NCBI GenBank assembly: GCA_944990035.1
Contig: CALYLX010000119.1
Span: 124,001-188,000, forward strand
Length of the DNA: 64,000 nucleotides
Origin: Clitopilus passeckerianus
Taxonomy: Eukaryota; Basidiomycota; Agaricomycetes; Agaricales; Entolomataceae
Reading direction: 5' to 3'
The notes under the pieces were generated by a model, which was not told the DNA's origin, searched no databases, and saw only the letters and a program-made list of their open reading frames with translations. Positions 10,497 to 20,991 of the stretch are shown here, one piece after another; position 1 is the stretch's first letter; each line of letters opens with the position of its first letter. Position numbers and translations under genes: made by a program.

Positions 10497-11599
10497 GTGG
10501 CACAAGTAGATTTCACTCTTCCTCTACTACTATTCTTCACCTTTCTCTTCTGCTATTTGCAAATAGGACTAATATTTCTTACTGCTTCATGTAATATATG
10601 TTATATTCTATCTATAATCTACATTGCTCCTCATTTGAACATGATTGAGATAAAAATTGAATGCCTGATATAGTTTTTGGCAACTACAGAAGCTAGATGA
10701 TACTATACAGAAGCCTTTGCTAGTGTAGTTCACCCATCTAGTATAGGAAAAGTCAGTTCTATAGATTTCATTTGCTACTATAGTTGAAATACTTGTAGAG
10801 AAAAGAAAACTCTTATAGTACAGGTTTCTTGTGTAGAAGTGACTTCTCCTATAGATGCTTCTGTCTACTGCAGTAAAAATACTTTTATAGAATATATACT
10901 CCTGTAGAAGGTAAAACTCCTATAGTTGAGGTCAACTCCCATAGAAGTGACTTCTTTTATAGATGCACCTGTCTACTGTAGTAGAAATACTTTTATAGAA
11001 TATATACTCCTGTAGGAGGTAAAACTTCTATAGTTGAGGTCAACTCCTATAGAAGTGACTTCTTCTATAGATGCTCCTATCTACTATAGTAGAAATACTC
11101 TTATAGAATATATACTCCTGTAGAAGGTGAAACTCCTATAGTTGAGGTTAACTCCTATAGAAGCCTTTCTGCTGCATAGGACGCCTATAACTACTATAGT
11201 TGCTTGAAAGTCCTGTAGAATGAATAAACTTCTATAGATTGCTAATCTAGTATAGAAAATGCTACTATTGAGAGCTATATAGCACATACCCTTCGCTAAC
11301 TAACTATAACTTGCTAACTAGCTAGTATAGAAGGTTATAGCTGTTTATAGTTAGACCAGTCTTTACTGATGCAAGTACTGATGATTGTTGTCAAGTGAAT
11401 AGAAGTAACAGAATATTGTAATGGCTTCTACTTAGAACCAACTATTCCAAGCAGCAGCCATGTCGGGTGACCATTTCTTGTTCTTAATTGGTACTGACCT
11501 CTACCACAATGGAATGAATAGGTGCTGTACAAGGCCTAGCCTTTGTAGTATCCAAGCTTTTAAAGGTCAGCAGCAAGTTTCTTGCTGACTTTACTTGAA
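10497..11599. other. AT-rich non-coding region with repeated CTATAG words and a tandem array
   Basis: No coding frame is supported. The stretch is dense in CTATAG/TATAGAAG words from about 10690 to 11340 and contains the 108-bp tandem array described separately. The first 200 bases after the DUF6532 stop are pyrimidine-rich and then AT-rich, compatible with an old 3' region. Confidence 0.5.
10841..11165. repeat. Tandem array, three copies of a 108-bp unit
   Basis: Units start at GACTTC on 10841, 10949 and 11057, exactly 108 bp apart. Each runs through CTATAGATGC, GTAGAAATACT, TATAGAATATATACTCCTG and TATAGTTGAGGT[CT]AACTCC. Copies differ by only a few bases each. The unit contains a small dyad, GTTGA-GG-TCAAC. 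A degenerate partial copy precedes the array from about 10757. No open frame crosses it. Confidence 0.85.
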
Positions 11600-12560
11600 G
11601 TCTGTTGGTATATTATTAGTGAATGAGTTTGAAGAGTAAGAAAACATTGTGTACCATTGCAGTTTCCCTACAGATAGCACCAAACTTGCCCACCTTAAGG
11701 AAGAGCAGGCCAGAATGGGAAACATTGCCATTGTAAAGGCAAGCAAGTTGGATCAGCGCCTGAACTGGATAGATTCTAGGCTTAGCATCATTTGCCCACA
11801 GGGTCCATAACCAAGCCACTCCCATTCGATAAAGAGCTTCATCAATCTGAAGAAAGGCCAGCCAAGCAATCAGGTACACAGCCTGATCTTTGGTCAGTAT
11901 CTCATTTTGGATGTTCTATGGAGATGAACTCACCCAGTGAACAATACCCTGCTGAAGCTTGCATCTTGGAGCTGAAGAGTTAAACATTGAGTTATACAAG
12001 AAAAGCATGTCCTTGAGTGTAAGGGCGCTAGCTGACTAAGATATTTATCTTGCCAACTCTTTTTTTTCTCTCAAGTCCAAGCATACAGTAAAGCTGGCTA
12101 CTTTTTGAGAGCAGATTGGCAGGCCATAGCTACAGAGCCTGCCAATTCATAATTTTCTCAGAATTAGAGAGCAGAAATCCTACCACTTTTAGGTGTCAGG
12201 GTCATATCGCCATTCTGCAGTGCTCCTATAGGGGCAGACCAACCGGTACCAAAATGTGAGGGCCGCTTGGGTAGAGATTGCTGTAGAATACTTTAGAGAG
12301 TTAGTATAGTATTAAAAAATGTATACTATAATTACTCACTTTTCTCCCCTCAAACTTGTGCTCCTTTGGACCATATTTCTCAAGTATAAATTGTTTGATA
12401 TCCTCAAAAGTCTGGATTATGATGGCCTGGGCATCTCACTCCTTATTCCAATAGAAATAGAATGTGATGTACACCTTGATTATCCTTCTGGGTAATTAGC
12501 ATCAAATTCAGCAGGATTGGCCTCAAAGTATGTACCACTTGTGTCCAGACTGAGTAGCAT
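11600..12560 (-). pseudogene. Decayed minus-strand coding remnants, family not identified
   Basis: Two stretches keep protein-like sequence on the minus strand. At 11878-11640 the frame reads AWLAFLQIDEALYRMG, then LWANDAKPRIYPVQALIQLA and GKFGAICRETAMVHN. Upstream at about 12560-12330 it reads TSGTYFEANP, then YITFYFYWNKE-stop-DAQAI and FEDIKQFILEKYGPKEHKF before a GT donor. Stops and frame changes separate the pieces. I do not recognise the family; the setting between transposons suggests either a transposon-carried gene or a host gene in decay. Confidence 0.35.
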
Positions 12561-12756
12561 CAGTGATTGCTGCTTTATCAAGAAAATATATGCCAACTTG
12601 GCCATACTACTTGATGACTTTTACAAGTACATATAAGTAAGCTATAAGTGCCATAAGTAGTTATAAGTTGGGCTGTAAGTTATGTCTACTTGATGCTCTA
12701 CTTGATGTTTGATCAAGTTCTCATAAGATTGTCCATCCTAGACCCCCAACTCTGCT

Positions 12757-13270
12757 ATGAAGTCCCTCACCAAGGTTCAAATTATCCATGTCATTGAACT
12801 GCTTCAATCTGGTGCCTCTGTCCGCCAGATCAACAGAGACACTGGTGTTGGCCTTGCTTCTATCTCTAGAATCTGTAATCAACATCTTCCGGACCTTGAT
12901 AAGTCTTCTGGTAGCCGGCCAGCCAAGCTCACCTCTGGCAACATCGATTACACCAAACGTGCAATGCGCATGGGCAAGCTTTCTACAGCTGCTGAGGCTA
13001 CGCAGGCTTTATGTAACATCACCAACCAACCTCTCTCAGCTCAGACTGTGTGCCGTGGCTTGCGTAACGCTGGTTGGAAAGCTGTGAAGAAGAGGAAAAG
13101 GCGTGCACTCAAAAAACAGCATAAGCACCTTCGGAAGGAATTTGCAGAACAACATCTGCACTGGACTGTGGAGGACTGGAAGCGCGTTATATGGTCTGAT
13201 GAGACTAAAATCAACTGCTTGGGGTCAGATGGGACACAATGGGTCTGGAAAGAGGAGGGAGAGGGCCTTA
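12757..13270 (+). pseudogene. Tc1-type transposase, part 1 of 3 (DNA-binding domain and first catalytic Asp)
   Basis: ATG 12757 opens MKSLTKVQIIHVIELLQSG, a homeodomain-like helix-turn-helix of Tc1/mariner type. A second helical region (TAKRAMRMGKL-like) and a basic stretch (KKRKRRALKKQHKHLRKEF) follow. Then comes the first catalytic block, WSDETKINCLGSDGTQWVW, with the DDE aspartate. At 13269-13270 (TA) the gene is broken by a 2.2-kb element and resumes at 15452. Removing that element keeps the frame, so this was one gene before the insertion. Tc1 transposases cut and paste their element into TA sites. Confidence 0.88.
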
Positions 13271-15449
13271 GTGGCATCAGCAAAACGGCAAAGCACTTGA
13301 GACAACTTGACAAAGAGGTGACTTGAAACCAGCTTGAAATTTTTTTTAAGTACATCAAATTGGTCTCAAGTACTATTCCAAGATACAGTGCTTGGCATGC
13401 TACTTGAACTTAACTTGAGCACAACTTGTATGCAATTTGAAATATGTCTTGACCAACAAAATATAAAATATATTCTAAAGCTACAAATATTCTATTCTAT
13501 TACCATCAAGTTTGTTCTGGTTTTTCAATACAAAGTTACCCTTTCAAGTAGGTTTCAAGTAGCTGATCAAGTACAACCAAGCTATACTAAACTATTGAGC
13601 TAGAGGGCTTTAGGCAGTATATAAAGTGTACTTTTCACTTTTCTAACACTAAAAACTATGATTTAAACCTGTTTAGGGTATATAAAAACAATGGCCGAAT
13701 TTCGTTGAAAAAATGGCTAAGTCTTTTGGATCTGACAGGTGTTGGTGGGCCGCACTACAAATATATATATTAACTTCTTATTTTATCCACTCTGTTACTG
13801 TTTTCCTACCTCAGGAATCTAAATCTAGAGTCCGCCAGGGGTAGGCACTACCCCGGGGGTTTGGCCAAGGGTAAGCCAGGGGTAAGGGTAAGGGTATAGG
13901 TTTGATACCCTTCGCTCTACCCCTGGCTTTTGGTAGGGGTAGGTTGGTTTTTTTGTCTCTATCTTATGTATATTAGTCTACAATTGCGATAAATTATTTA
14001 CTCTACATAAAGAGCTTGAGAAACGGCGGGGAATTGGGGCGGAAACTGCGAGCTCGCGTCCACAGAATGGTCGTGGGAACATTACCAAGCGGTGCTTGAA
14101 TTCGCCAGCGCAACGGTTCTAGGCAGCAACATCGCGTTCTAGACACCTGTTTGAGGGCGTGAAACACGTAGATATGGCTTGGAAGGCTGTCGAACGCACG
14201 AATACACAGTAATATCCAAGAAAAATGCGTCAAAATGGCACCGGTGACGACTAGATAGGGAATATATTGAGAGGAGACAGGCAGGAGACCTCCTAGGTGC
14301 GTTCTGGACGCGTTTTCTGTGAAGATTTACTCATATATTGATTCTATAGATTTATCTACATGCATATAAAGCCTCAACCACGTCGAAATCATCATTAACC
14401 CCCACCCTTCGAGGGTAACTTCTACCCCGCACCCTTTGCCAACCCTCCAGCCAAGTCACGGGTACCCTTGCGTTAGCCAAGGGGTTGACTAAGCGACGGG
14501 TACGGGTACGGGTTGCGTCAAAACACCCGAGGGTTACCGGTGGCGGGCTCTATCTAAATCTGAAGTCCGATTTTTAATAAACACACTGGATCTTTAATAA
14601 ATGGCTTTCGATCTCTTATCTATCAAGCGTGGGAAAGTTCCATCACACAGTTGACACGTGTCACACTCTGCCAGCACATCACCTGTTCTCTCCTTCTCCA
14701 CCACCAAGTCCAACATGTATTCTTCTGCTCTCATCAAAAATAGCAATATAAAACTTCTGGACAGTTGAGGAAGAGCTAGGAGGGGGAGAGGGGAGGCTTG
14801 GTAGCCTCAGGGAAACCCAGTGTAGGTGGAAAACCCTTTAGGTGCGCTTTTTTAACATTTTGGCTTGTCTTTACCACTAACTATGGGCTCTAGACTAGTT
14901 TTCATAGGTTTAGCAGGTGCATTTTCCCAGACCACAGCTGCCAGCTCATCACTCACTTCAACTCATTCCACCCAACTCATTCACTTCCATTACCAACATC
15001 ATCACCATCTACACCTGGCTAGGGAGAAAGAAGGGCATTGGCGAGGGGGTGGTTTGGATGGGTGCTACTGGCATGTGCCGCTTTTTGCACAGCCACAGCA
15101 CCTGCTATGGAGGGAGTCAAGTGCATTTCATTATTTTTTTTTAACTCTGTAGCTCTGTTTTAGACTAGTTTTTCATCTAATATTATGCTATTTCAAAAAT
15201 TGTATGAATTTGAGCCTAATTGAGAGCTTGTTTGAGATTACTTGACTACCTCTTGTGAGCTCTTCTTGACAGAATCTTGATCTTACTTGAGAGCCCTCTT
15301 GAGAAAAGTTCCTCAAGTAAAGTTTCAAGATTGGAACCTAGCTTGAGCTACTTGAGGCAATTTCTACTTGAAAACAACTTGAGATGATTTCAAGGTTCTT
15401 CAAGTTATGTCCAAGTGTTATCAAGGTACCTGCCGTTTTGCTGATGGCC
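13271..15449. mobile_element. TA-flanked DNA element A, inserted in the Tc1 transposase; subterminal ACTTGA repeats
   Basis: The left end reads GTGGCATCAGCAAAACGGCA and the right end is TGCCGTTTTGCTGATGGCC, an inverted repeat of about 17 bp. TA stands on both sides (13269-13270 and 15450-15451). Both subterminal zones (13290-13590 and 15230-15420) are crowded with ACTTGA/TCAAGT words, which often serve as transposase-binding repeats. No transposase frame is left inside, so it is non-autonomous. A hAT-like element is nested at 13826-14552. Superfamily is uncertain; a TA duplication is compatible with Tc1/mariner or related groups. Confidence 0.75.
13826..14552. mobile_element. Non-autonomous hAT-like element with perfect 8-bp target duplication
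   Basis: Terminal inverted repeats are TAGAGTCCGCCA on the left and TGGCGGGCTCTA on the right (11 of 12 match). They flank 727 bp rich in GGGTA/TACCC words. The direct 8-bp duplication TCTAAATC lies on both sides (13818-13825 and 14553-14560). The first bases TAGAG fit the hAT consensus YARNG, and an 8-bp duplication is the hAT hallmark. No transposase is encoded. It lies inside element A and is therefore younger. Confidence 0.85.
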
Positions 15450-15451
15450 TA

Positions 15452-15556
15452 ATGCACGCACAGTGCAGGAAACCACTAAATATGGTGGTGGAAGTATCAT
15501 GGTGTGGGGTTGTATGGGATGAGAGGGGGTTAGATATGCTACCAGAATTGAAGGTA
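15452..15556 (+). pseudogene. Tc1-type transposase, part 2 of 3
   Basis: The frame continues from 13270 without shift: NARTVQETTKYGGGSIMVWG, CMG, then a TGA where the family has a tryptophan or similar residue, then EGVRYATRIEG. GGGSIMVWGCM is a standard Tc1 block between the first and second catalytic aspartates. The piece is ended by a second TA-flanked insertion at 15555-15556. The TGA shows that the copy is dead even without its insertions. Confidence 0.85.
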
Positions 15557-17051
15557 CATCAGCAAATCCTGGTACACTATATGGGGCTATGTACGCCACC
15601 ATAGCGCCATAGCACCATAGCAAAGGTATACCACGTACATAGTTCTTGATAGCTTCTGTATCATGTCTATAGTTACCATGTTGGCTACATAGTTCTAAGT
15701 AGGCCTAGCCAGCAGGCTATCTACTATAGAGTCTGTCCAGAATTTCCCGGGTGGTTCACTTGAACCAGTTTGGTTCACTTCAATAGCACTCAAATTTTTA
15801 ATGGAGGAATAATCAAACTTATCCAATTTCAACGCTAACTACAACATGGGGTACGATACTAGTATGCAGGCTCCCTAAGTTACCCTTTCCTGCAGCAAGC
15901 CTGGCCAGCCCAGGCACTTCATGAGCAGCCGATGTGTTCCACTTTTGTATCTCCAGCTTCGGCGAGTCGATGGTTCTCACATAGCGACGGGTTTGGCAGT
16001 GCGTGATGGCGGTGGTGTTTGAGTTTCTGTATGTAGTTCATGTTGCAGAGAATTGTCGCACCTGTGAGGAAACCATGTTAGTGTTGATAAAATAAAGGTG
16101 CCGTGATAGATATTGGGACTTACTGGTGCCTCAGATATGAATGGGAGGTGATGATGGTGTTCTGGCAGATTATCGTTACCGCAAGAGTAGTCAAATCTAG
16201 GAAAATATGATGTTAGCCTTTACTGAATAAAAGCGGCCCATTTGCAGGTACCGCAGTGCACATTAGGACTCACCTGTGTTACCTAGACATTAGATATGCA
16301 CACGCGTATGTGCTCTCTACTTCTCATAGTCCACATATATTGGAAGAAAAGGCTGTGAAAAAAGTTAGTAAACCATGAAAGAATGATGACGGCGCTAAAC
16401 AAGTGCCGTCCTCAACAAGTCTCATACCTGGTGGTAATACTACGCGACATACACGTCCGACTGGAGACTGTCGCATCCTTATATGAAGAGGAGGAGGCCG
16501 TTTGTGTGTGGTGAACCAAGAGGTGGTGGTGAGAGGGAGAAAGTGATGAGAAATGAACGACAAGTTGACGCGTCATGTTGAACTTCGAATTCGGTCGGAG
16601 CCTGAATTTTCATTCAGAACGTTTGCGCCCAAGTCGACACTATGTTGTGTAGAGAGAACAGTACCTTCTTTCATAGATTACAGGGTAGATCAAATAGGAG
16701 TTTATATGCTTCTAACAGCTAATATTAGCATTACTCTGTAATAGAGCCTGGGACTAATTTACTACGCCCTCGCAAACATTTGGCCTTGGTTGGCCGTGGG
16801 AGCTATTGCCCGAATTGGACATACACTACCCAGCACTACGCGTCTCTTGGGCGCTATGGTACACTTTGGTGCTAGCCGCACTATCAGCCCTTGACGCTAT
16901 GGCGCCTATGAAAAACATGTTGGAATATGGCCCCCTATAACTACCTATGAAAATCAAGAAAACTACTGGCAACTATCCCCGCGCTATGAAATCAGGTCGC
17001 GAATATGGCCAACTACTGCTGTGGCTGTGCCAAAATCTGAGTTTGCTGATG
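15557..17051. mobile_element. TA-flanked DNA element B, second insertion in the Tc1 transposase; subterminal CTATGG repeats
   Basis: The ends are CATCAGCAAATCC on the left and the reverse complement of CATCAGCAAACTC on the right. TA stands on both sides (15555-15556 and 17052-17053). Length is 1,495 bp. Words such as GCGCTATGG/CCATAGCGC crowd both subterminal zones (15575-15740 and 16850-17000). No transposase frame is present. The central part (15900-16600) contains minus-strand splice-like signals but no recognisable gene. Its terminal ten bases match those inside element A's inverted repeat, which points to one family of mobilising enzyme. Confidence 0.75.
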
Positions 17052-17053
17052 TA

Positions 17054-17451
17054 ATATGGATGCTCAACTTTACACACAGATTTTAGATGAAGATCTCTGG
17101 CAAACCCTGGAGTAGTATGAACTCGAACCTGAGGACATTATATTCCAGCAAGACAACGACTCCAAGCACACCAGCAAACTGGCCAAGAAATGGTTTGAAG
17201 GCCATGATATCAATGTTCTCATATGGCCAGCACATTCTCCTGATATGAACCCTATTGAACACCTTTGGGTTCATGTCAAGAATGAGCTCAAAAAGTTTGA
17301 TCACCTGCCTGGTGGAGTTTTGGACCTTTGGGAGAGGGTAGCCAAGTTGTGGAATGAGATACCCAAGGAAGTGTGTCAAAATTTGATTGAATCTATGCCT
17401 AGAAGGATTCAGGCAGAAGCTAAAGCCAAGGGAGCCTGGACTAAGTACTGA
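17054..17451 (+). pseudogene. Tc1-type transposase, part 3 of 3 (second and third catalytic residues)
   Basis: After element B the frame goes on as MDAQLYTQILDEDLWQTLE, a TAG stop, then ELEPEDIIFQQDNDSKHTS with the second catalytic Asp. Next comes VLIWPAHSPDMNPIEHLW with the third acidic residue (Asp, DD34D style), then WNEIPKEVCQNLIESMPRRI and a natural stop at 17449-17451. The internal TAG near 17118 is a second nonsense change. Joined, the three parts make a transposase of normal Tc1 length with two nonsense codons. Confidence 0.88.
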
Positions 17452-18284
17452 ACTAGATGTATTCTTACTATGTAATTACCCTGTTACAAAACTGTTCCAA
17501 TGAGTAACCATTTTGTTTTGCTTATATCATCCATCAAACTTCATTGCATAGCCTCATGCTTATGTCAGCCTCAAGCCATGATTCTAAACTATATTGGGTA
17601 ATATTTCAATGATTTTATCAATTTTATTTTCTAAGCTATTAAAGCATTTTTAGAAAAGTAGCAAACATTGGAACACTTTTGTTGCTTACTGTAGTATTGC
17701 AATGGAAACTCACCTCTTCTTCAGAAATATCTGGGGAATTGGATCTATTCATAGTGGTGGAGACCATAGAAAGAAGTTAAACCCAACTTGTAGAGGAAAT
17801 TTCTAATGTAATCAAAGTAGATTATAGAAAATACCTTGCAATGTCCCAGGATGTGAAAATATTCAGTTTTGTCATGGGATGGGATATGATCTCTTGCCAA
17901 CCTCCCCACCAAAAAGTCCATGTCCCAGCACAAAATAAGTGTGTCTCTCACTCATGGGACATAATGCATCAGCAAAATCTCACTGAACTTGCAGAAGGCT
18001 GTCTTGCAGCTACCTTGCAAATTACTTGCAGATTTTTGCAATTTCTTTTAGTGTTTAAAAATAACTGTTAGGACAAAATACAGCAAAAAAAACTTTAGGC
18101 AAGTACCTGCAAGTCATACTATAAGACACTAGCCTAGCCTATAGGCCTTGTAGGTCTTACATGCCTTGAGTGGCTTACAGAGTACTGCAAGTTTATATAA
18201 GCTAAGGCAAAGCAGCTATAAGCTAGGTTTTTTTTGCCGATGCACTGGAGAGGCAAAGCCACTCACATAGATAGAAATTGTGCC
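17452..18284. other. Transposon-derived sequence with a coding remnant and a possible small element C
   Basis: On the minus strand 17951-17840 reads DTLILCWDMDFLVGRLARDH, then HILGHCK, before a GT donor; this is a remnant I cannot name. At 17965-18244 lies a possible short element. Its left end TGCATCAGCAAAA and right end TTTTGCCGATGCA are inverted with one mismatch, and CTTGCAG/CTGCAAG words occur inside both ends. No target duplication is convincing. Its ends resemble those of elements A and B. Confidence 0.4.
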
Positions 18285-18289
18285 AGAAA

Positions 18290-18753
18290 TGTTAAGCTAG
18301 TATAGCTACACGCTTTAACTAAGTATCAAGGGTTCAGCTGCTTAGTCCTCTACCAGCCTTTGTAGTGACGAGCAAGAGTAATTGAGCAAGTCGAAGTTAA
18401 AGCAAATAGCAATGTATAGGCTTTTAGGTCAAGCTGAGGAAGCAAGACCAAAAGCGTGAAAGTATTTATACATGGTAAGTAGGGCAAAGGGTTAAGCATT
18501 GCACAGCAATGCTAAGTAAGCAAAAGTAAGTATGACTCGGAATGAGTCAGAGTAAGAGTCACGACGAGTCATGATAAATAAATATAGTACAAGTATCTCA
18601 CGATTGTGAGAATACTGAGTAATCATAACTAAAGGGATGAGTAATGGGCAGCAGTACTGAGTAATTGAATAGATGTAAGCGGGGCGGGGGATAGTAATGG
18701 TAGACGAGTAAAAGGAAAAAGAGCCCGGGTGCGTATCCAAGGTAACTGTAACA
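18290..18753 (-). repeat. Solo LTR, reverse orientation, with 5-bp target duplication AGAAA
   Basis: On the plus strand it reads TGTTAAGCTAG to GGTAACTGTAACA (464 bp), the reverse complement of the LTR at 8896-9358. The 5-bp duplication AGAAA lies at 18285-18289 and 18754-18758. TG...CA ends plus a 5-bp duplication identify an LTR retrotransposon reduced to one LTR by LTR-LTR recombination. A 5-bp duplication fits Gypsy or Copia; no internal domain remains to choose between them. Confidence 0.88.
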
Positions 18754-18758
18754 AGAAA

Positions 18759-20193
18759 ACTCTTTAGAACCCTTTCAAGAACCCTTGAAACATCCTAATT
18801 TGGTGACCATCTATTATTCTGGCTGGTTCACATTTGCAAGGCAGAGCCTCTTCACCACCAGCTTGGATTGCTCAACAAACAATTTCCAGCACATTCAGAG
18901 GCTGCCTGTAGTGAAAAAATGGTGTATATTGGTAGACTACACAAAGTCCAGTCAGTTCTATTTTACGTTTTCTATAGGTGCCAAACAAGTGCTTGCCCAT
19001 TTTGCCCAGCCTCCAAAGCCAACTACAAACACCAACGGAGATGGCATCACCTGGTCACCCAAATTGAGCCTGCCAGTTTCCAAATGTTTGGTGCAGCTGA
19101 TCCCAATGGCTGAGCATGGCCAGCCTGGTTCGTGTCCCAGTTATCAGAAAAATCTAACATAACTTGTTCTGTCTTGACTAGGTCTTAACTAACTTATTTG
19201 TATCTTACACCTAATTAAGACACTCCAAGACACAAATAAGTTAGCCAAGATTAAAAAAAAACCATGTTATTTTTTTCTGATGCAACACATTCTAAAGGTT
19301 GCTTACTTAACACTTCAGATTTTCTTTCCATTTGTAGTAAGATCTGTCATTTTACAAACATTTTTTGAAATTGTACAAATCCTAATCAAATTTGGAATTA
19401 TATTTGAATTTTAAAGCAAACTTTGGGACAACAAATGTTGGCTTGCTCCCTGTGTAAAGGAATACTGTGCTCAATCACGTAATGGGCCACTCCGTGCCAG
19501 AATTGTCATAGCTCAACCCTGGCTTAACCTGGCCTTCCAGGATTTTTTGTGTAGATGGCAATCTGTCTTGAGTATGCTATAGTGCAGCAACATTAACCCA
19601 GAAAAAATTGTGGAAATTCTGAAAAATCAGATGCCAAAGAAAATTGCCAAATATGGCAATGCAGGGTAACAGGCCACTTGCATTTCATAGCTCAAATTCT
19701 CTTGTAGCACTAGCCTCTCTGTATCGTAATATGTTCAATGGACATATACAAGAATATGTGAAACTGCTTGGGATTGGAATATGTGACGGGCTGTCAAAAG
19801 GGGAGCTGAATTTGGATTGCATAGGCGGGAATAGGCATTTTTGGCAATAAATCAGTGGGAGAATCATCAATGGCTGGGATATCAATACTGTTTTGAGTTT
19901 CATTAGTGCCTGGCAAGCCAAGGTCAAGTTTTGTAGCAGCTTACACTGGCCCTCGGTGCTGTATGCCTCTCCCAGGGCAGCTGAGTTGTCGGATGGACAG
20001 GCCAAATCTAGGGAGGTCACCGTGTCCCGCTCAGTCCCATTCTCAACGTGTCGACCTTGTCACCCAATTCTTGCTGGAATGTGTAGCCCCCATATGACGC
20101 TCCAGAATGCGGTATTGAGTTAGCTACCCCATGCTGTGGTTGTCGAGAAAATGTGGATTGACCTGTTATATGGTGTGGCCTGTTACCACAGGG
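18759..20193. other. Transposon-derived sequence; one coding remnant and a dispersed repeat copy
   Basis: The interval 18785-19112 (plus) keeps a protein-like frame with CQTSACPFCPASKANYKHQR, then WHHLVTQIEPASFQMFG, including a C-x4-C-x2-C group. The family is unknown to me. The interval 19301-19456 is a copy of the repeat that forms the arms of the fold-back element at 20.2-20.76 kb (GCTTACTTAACACTTCAG to GGCTTGCTCCCTGT). I see nothing else coding. Confidence 0.45.
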
Positions 20194-20760
20194 TGCAGTG
20201 AAACATCTGTTGCATCCAAAAATGTTGCAAAAGATTCCTCATTATATTGCCAGTTTTGACTTTAAAATATGCTTACTTAACACTTCAGATTTATCATTTT
20301 CTTACCATTTGTAGTAGGATCTGTCATTTTACAAACATTTTTTGAAATCGTACAGATCTTAATCAGATTTGGAATTATATCTGCATTTTTAAAGCAAACT
20401 TAACAAATGTTGGCTTGCTCCCTGTATGCATGCAAGCACAGCAGAAATCTGATGCAGAAGCCTAACTCCTAGTTTGGCAGAAGATCATGAGATGGAAGTA
20501 AGTACTGATGTGGATCATGTACACAGGGAGCAAGCCAACATTTGTTGTCCCAAAGTTTGCTTTAAAAATGCAGATATAATTCCAAATTTGATTGAGATTT
20601 GTATAATTTCAAAAAATGTTTGTAAAATGACAGCTCTTACTACAAATGGTAAGAGAATGATAAATCTGAAGTGTTAAGTAAGCCTATTTTAAAGTCAAAA
20701 ATGGCAATATAATGAGGAATCTTTTGCAACATTTTTGGACGCAACAGATGTTTCGCTGCA
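20194..20760. repeat. Fold-back (long inverted repeat) element
   Basis: The left arm at 20194-20424 begins TGCAGTGAAACATCTGTTGC. The right arm at 20523-20760 ends GCAACAGATGTTTCGCTGCA. The arms are reverse complements over about 230 bp with a limited number of changes, and the spacer is about 98 bp. A transcript would form one long hairpin. The inner about 155 bp of each arm also match 19301-19456, so the repeat is present three times in 1.5 kb. Confidence 0.82.
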
Positions 20761-20991
20761 TTCTGTGATATGGGTCCTTCCAACGCAAGCCGACATTTCT
20801 TACAATCAGTCTAAATTTACCTGAGTTCTAGCCCGTGAGAAGCGGAGTTCTGATGACAGGTCCTGTAAGGAACCTACCCATATCGAAGGAGCACCGCCTC
20901 TCATTCCGTCGTCTCGTACGGAAGCCACTGTGGATCCCCGATTGGCATGTACTCTTAAGACCTCAAACCCTTCGCAACGATAGTATCAGCC

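Noticed and set aside
13855..13915. GGGTAAGGGTAAGGGTA as an internal telomere tract
   Set aside because: Fungal telomeres are usually TTAGGG; the words here are irregular, occur inside a delimited hAT-like element and have a counterpart at its other end.
8896..18753. One 9.9-kb DNA transposon with 463-bp terminal inverted repeats
   Set aside because: The right repeat has its own 5-bp duplication (AGAAA) and TG...CA ends, so the two are independent LTR insertions in opposite orientation.
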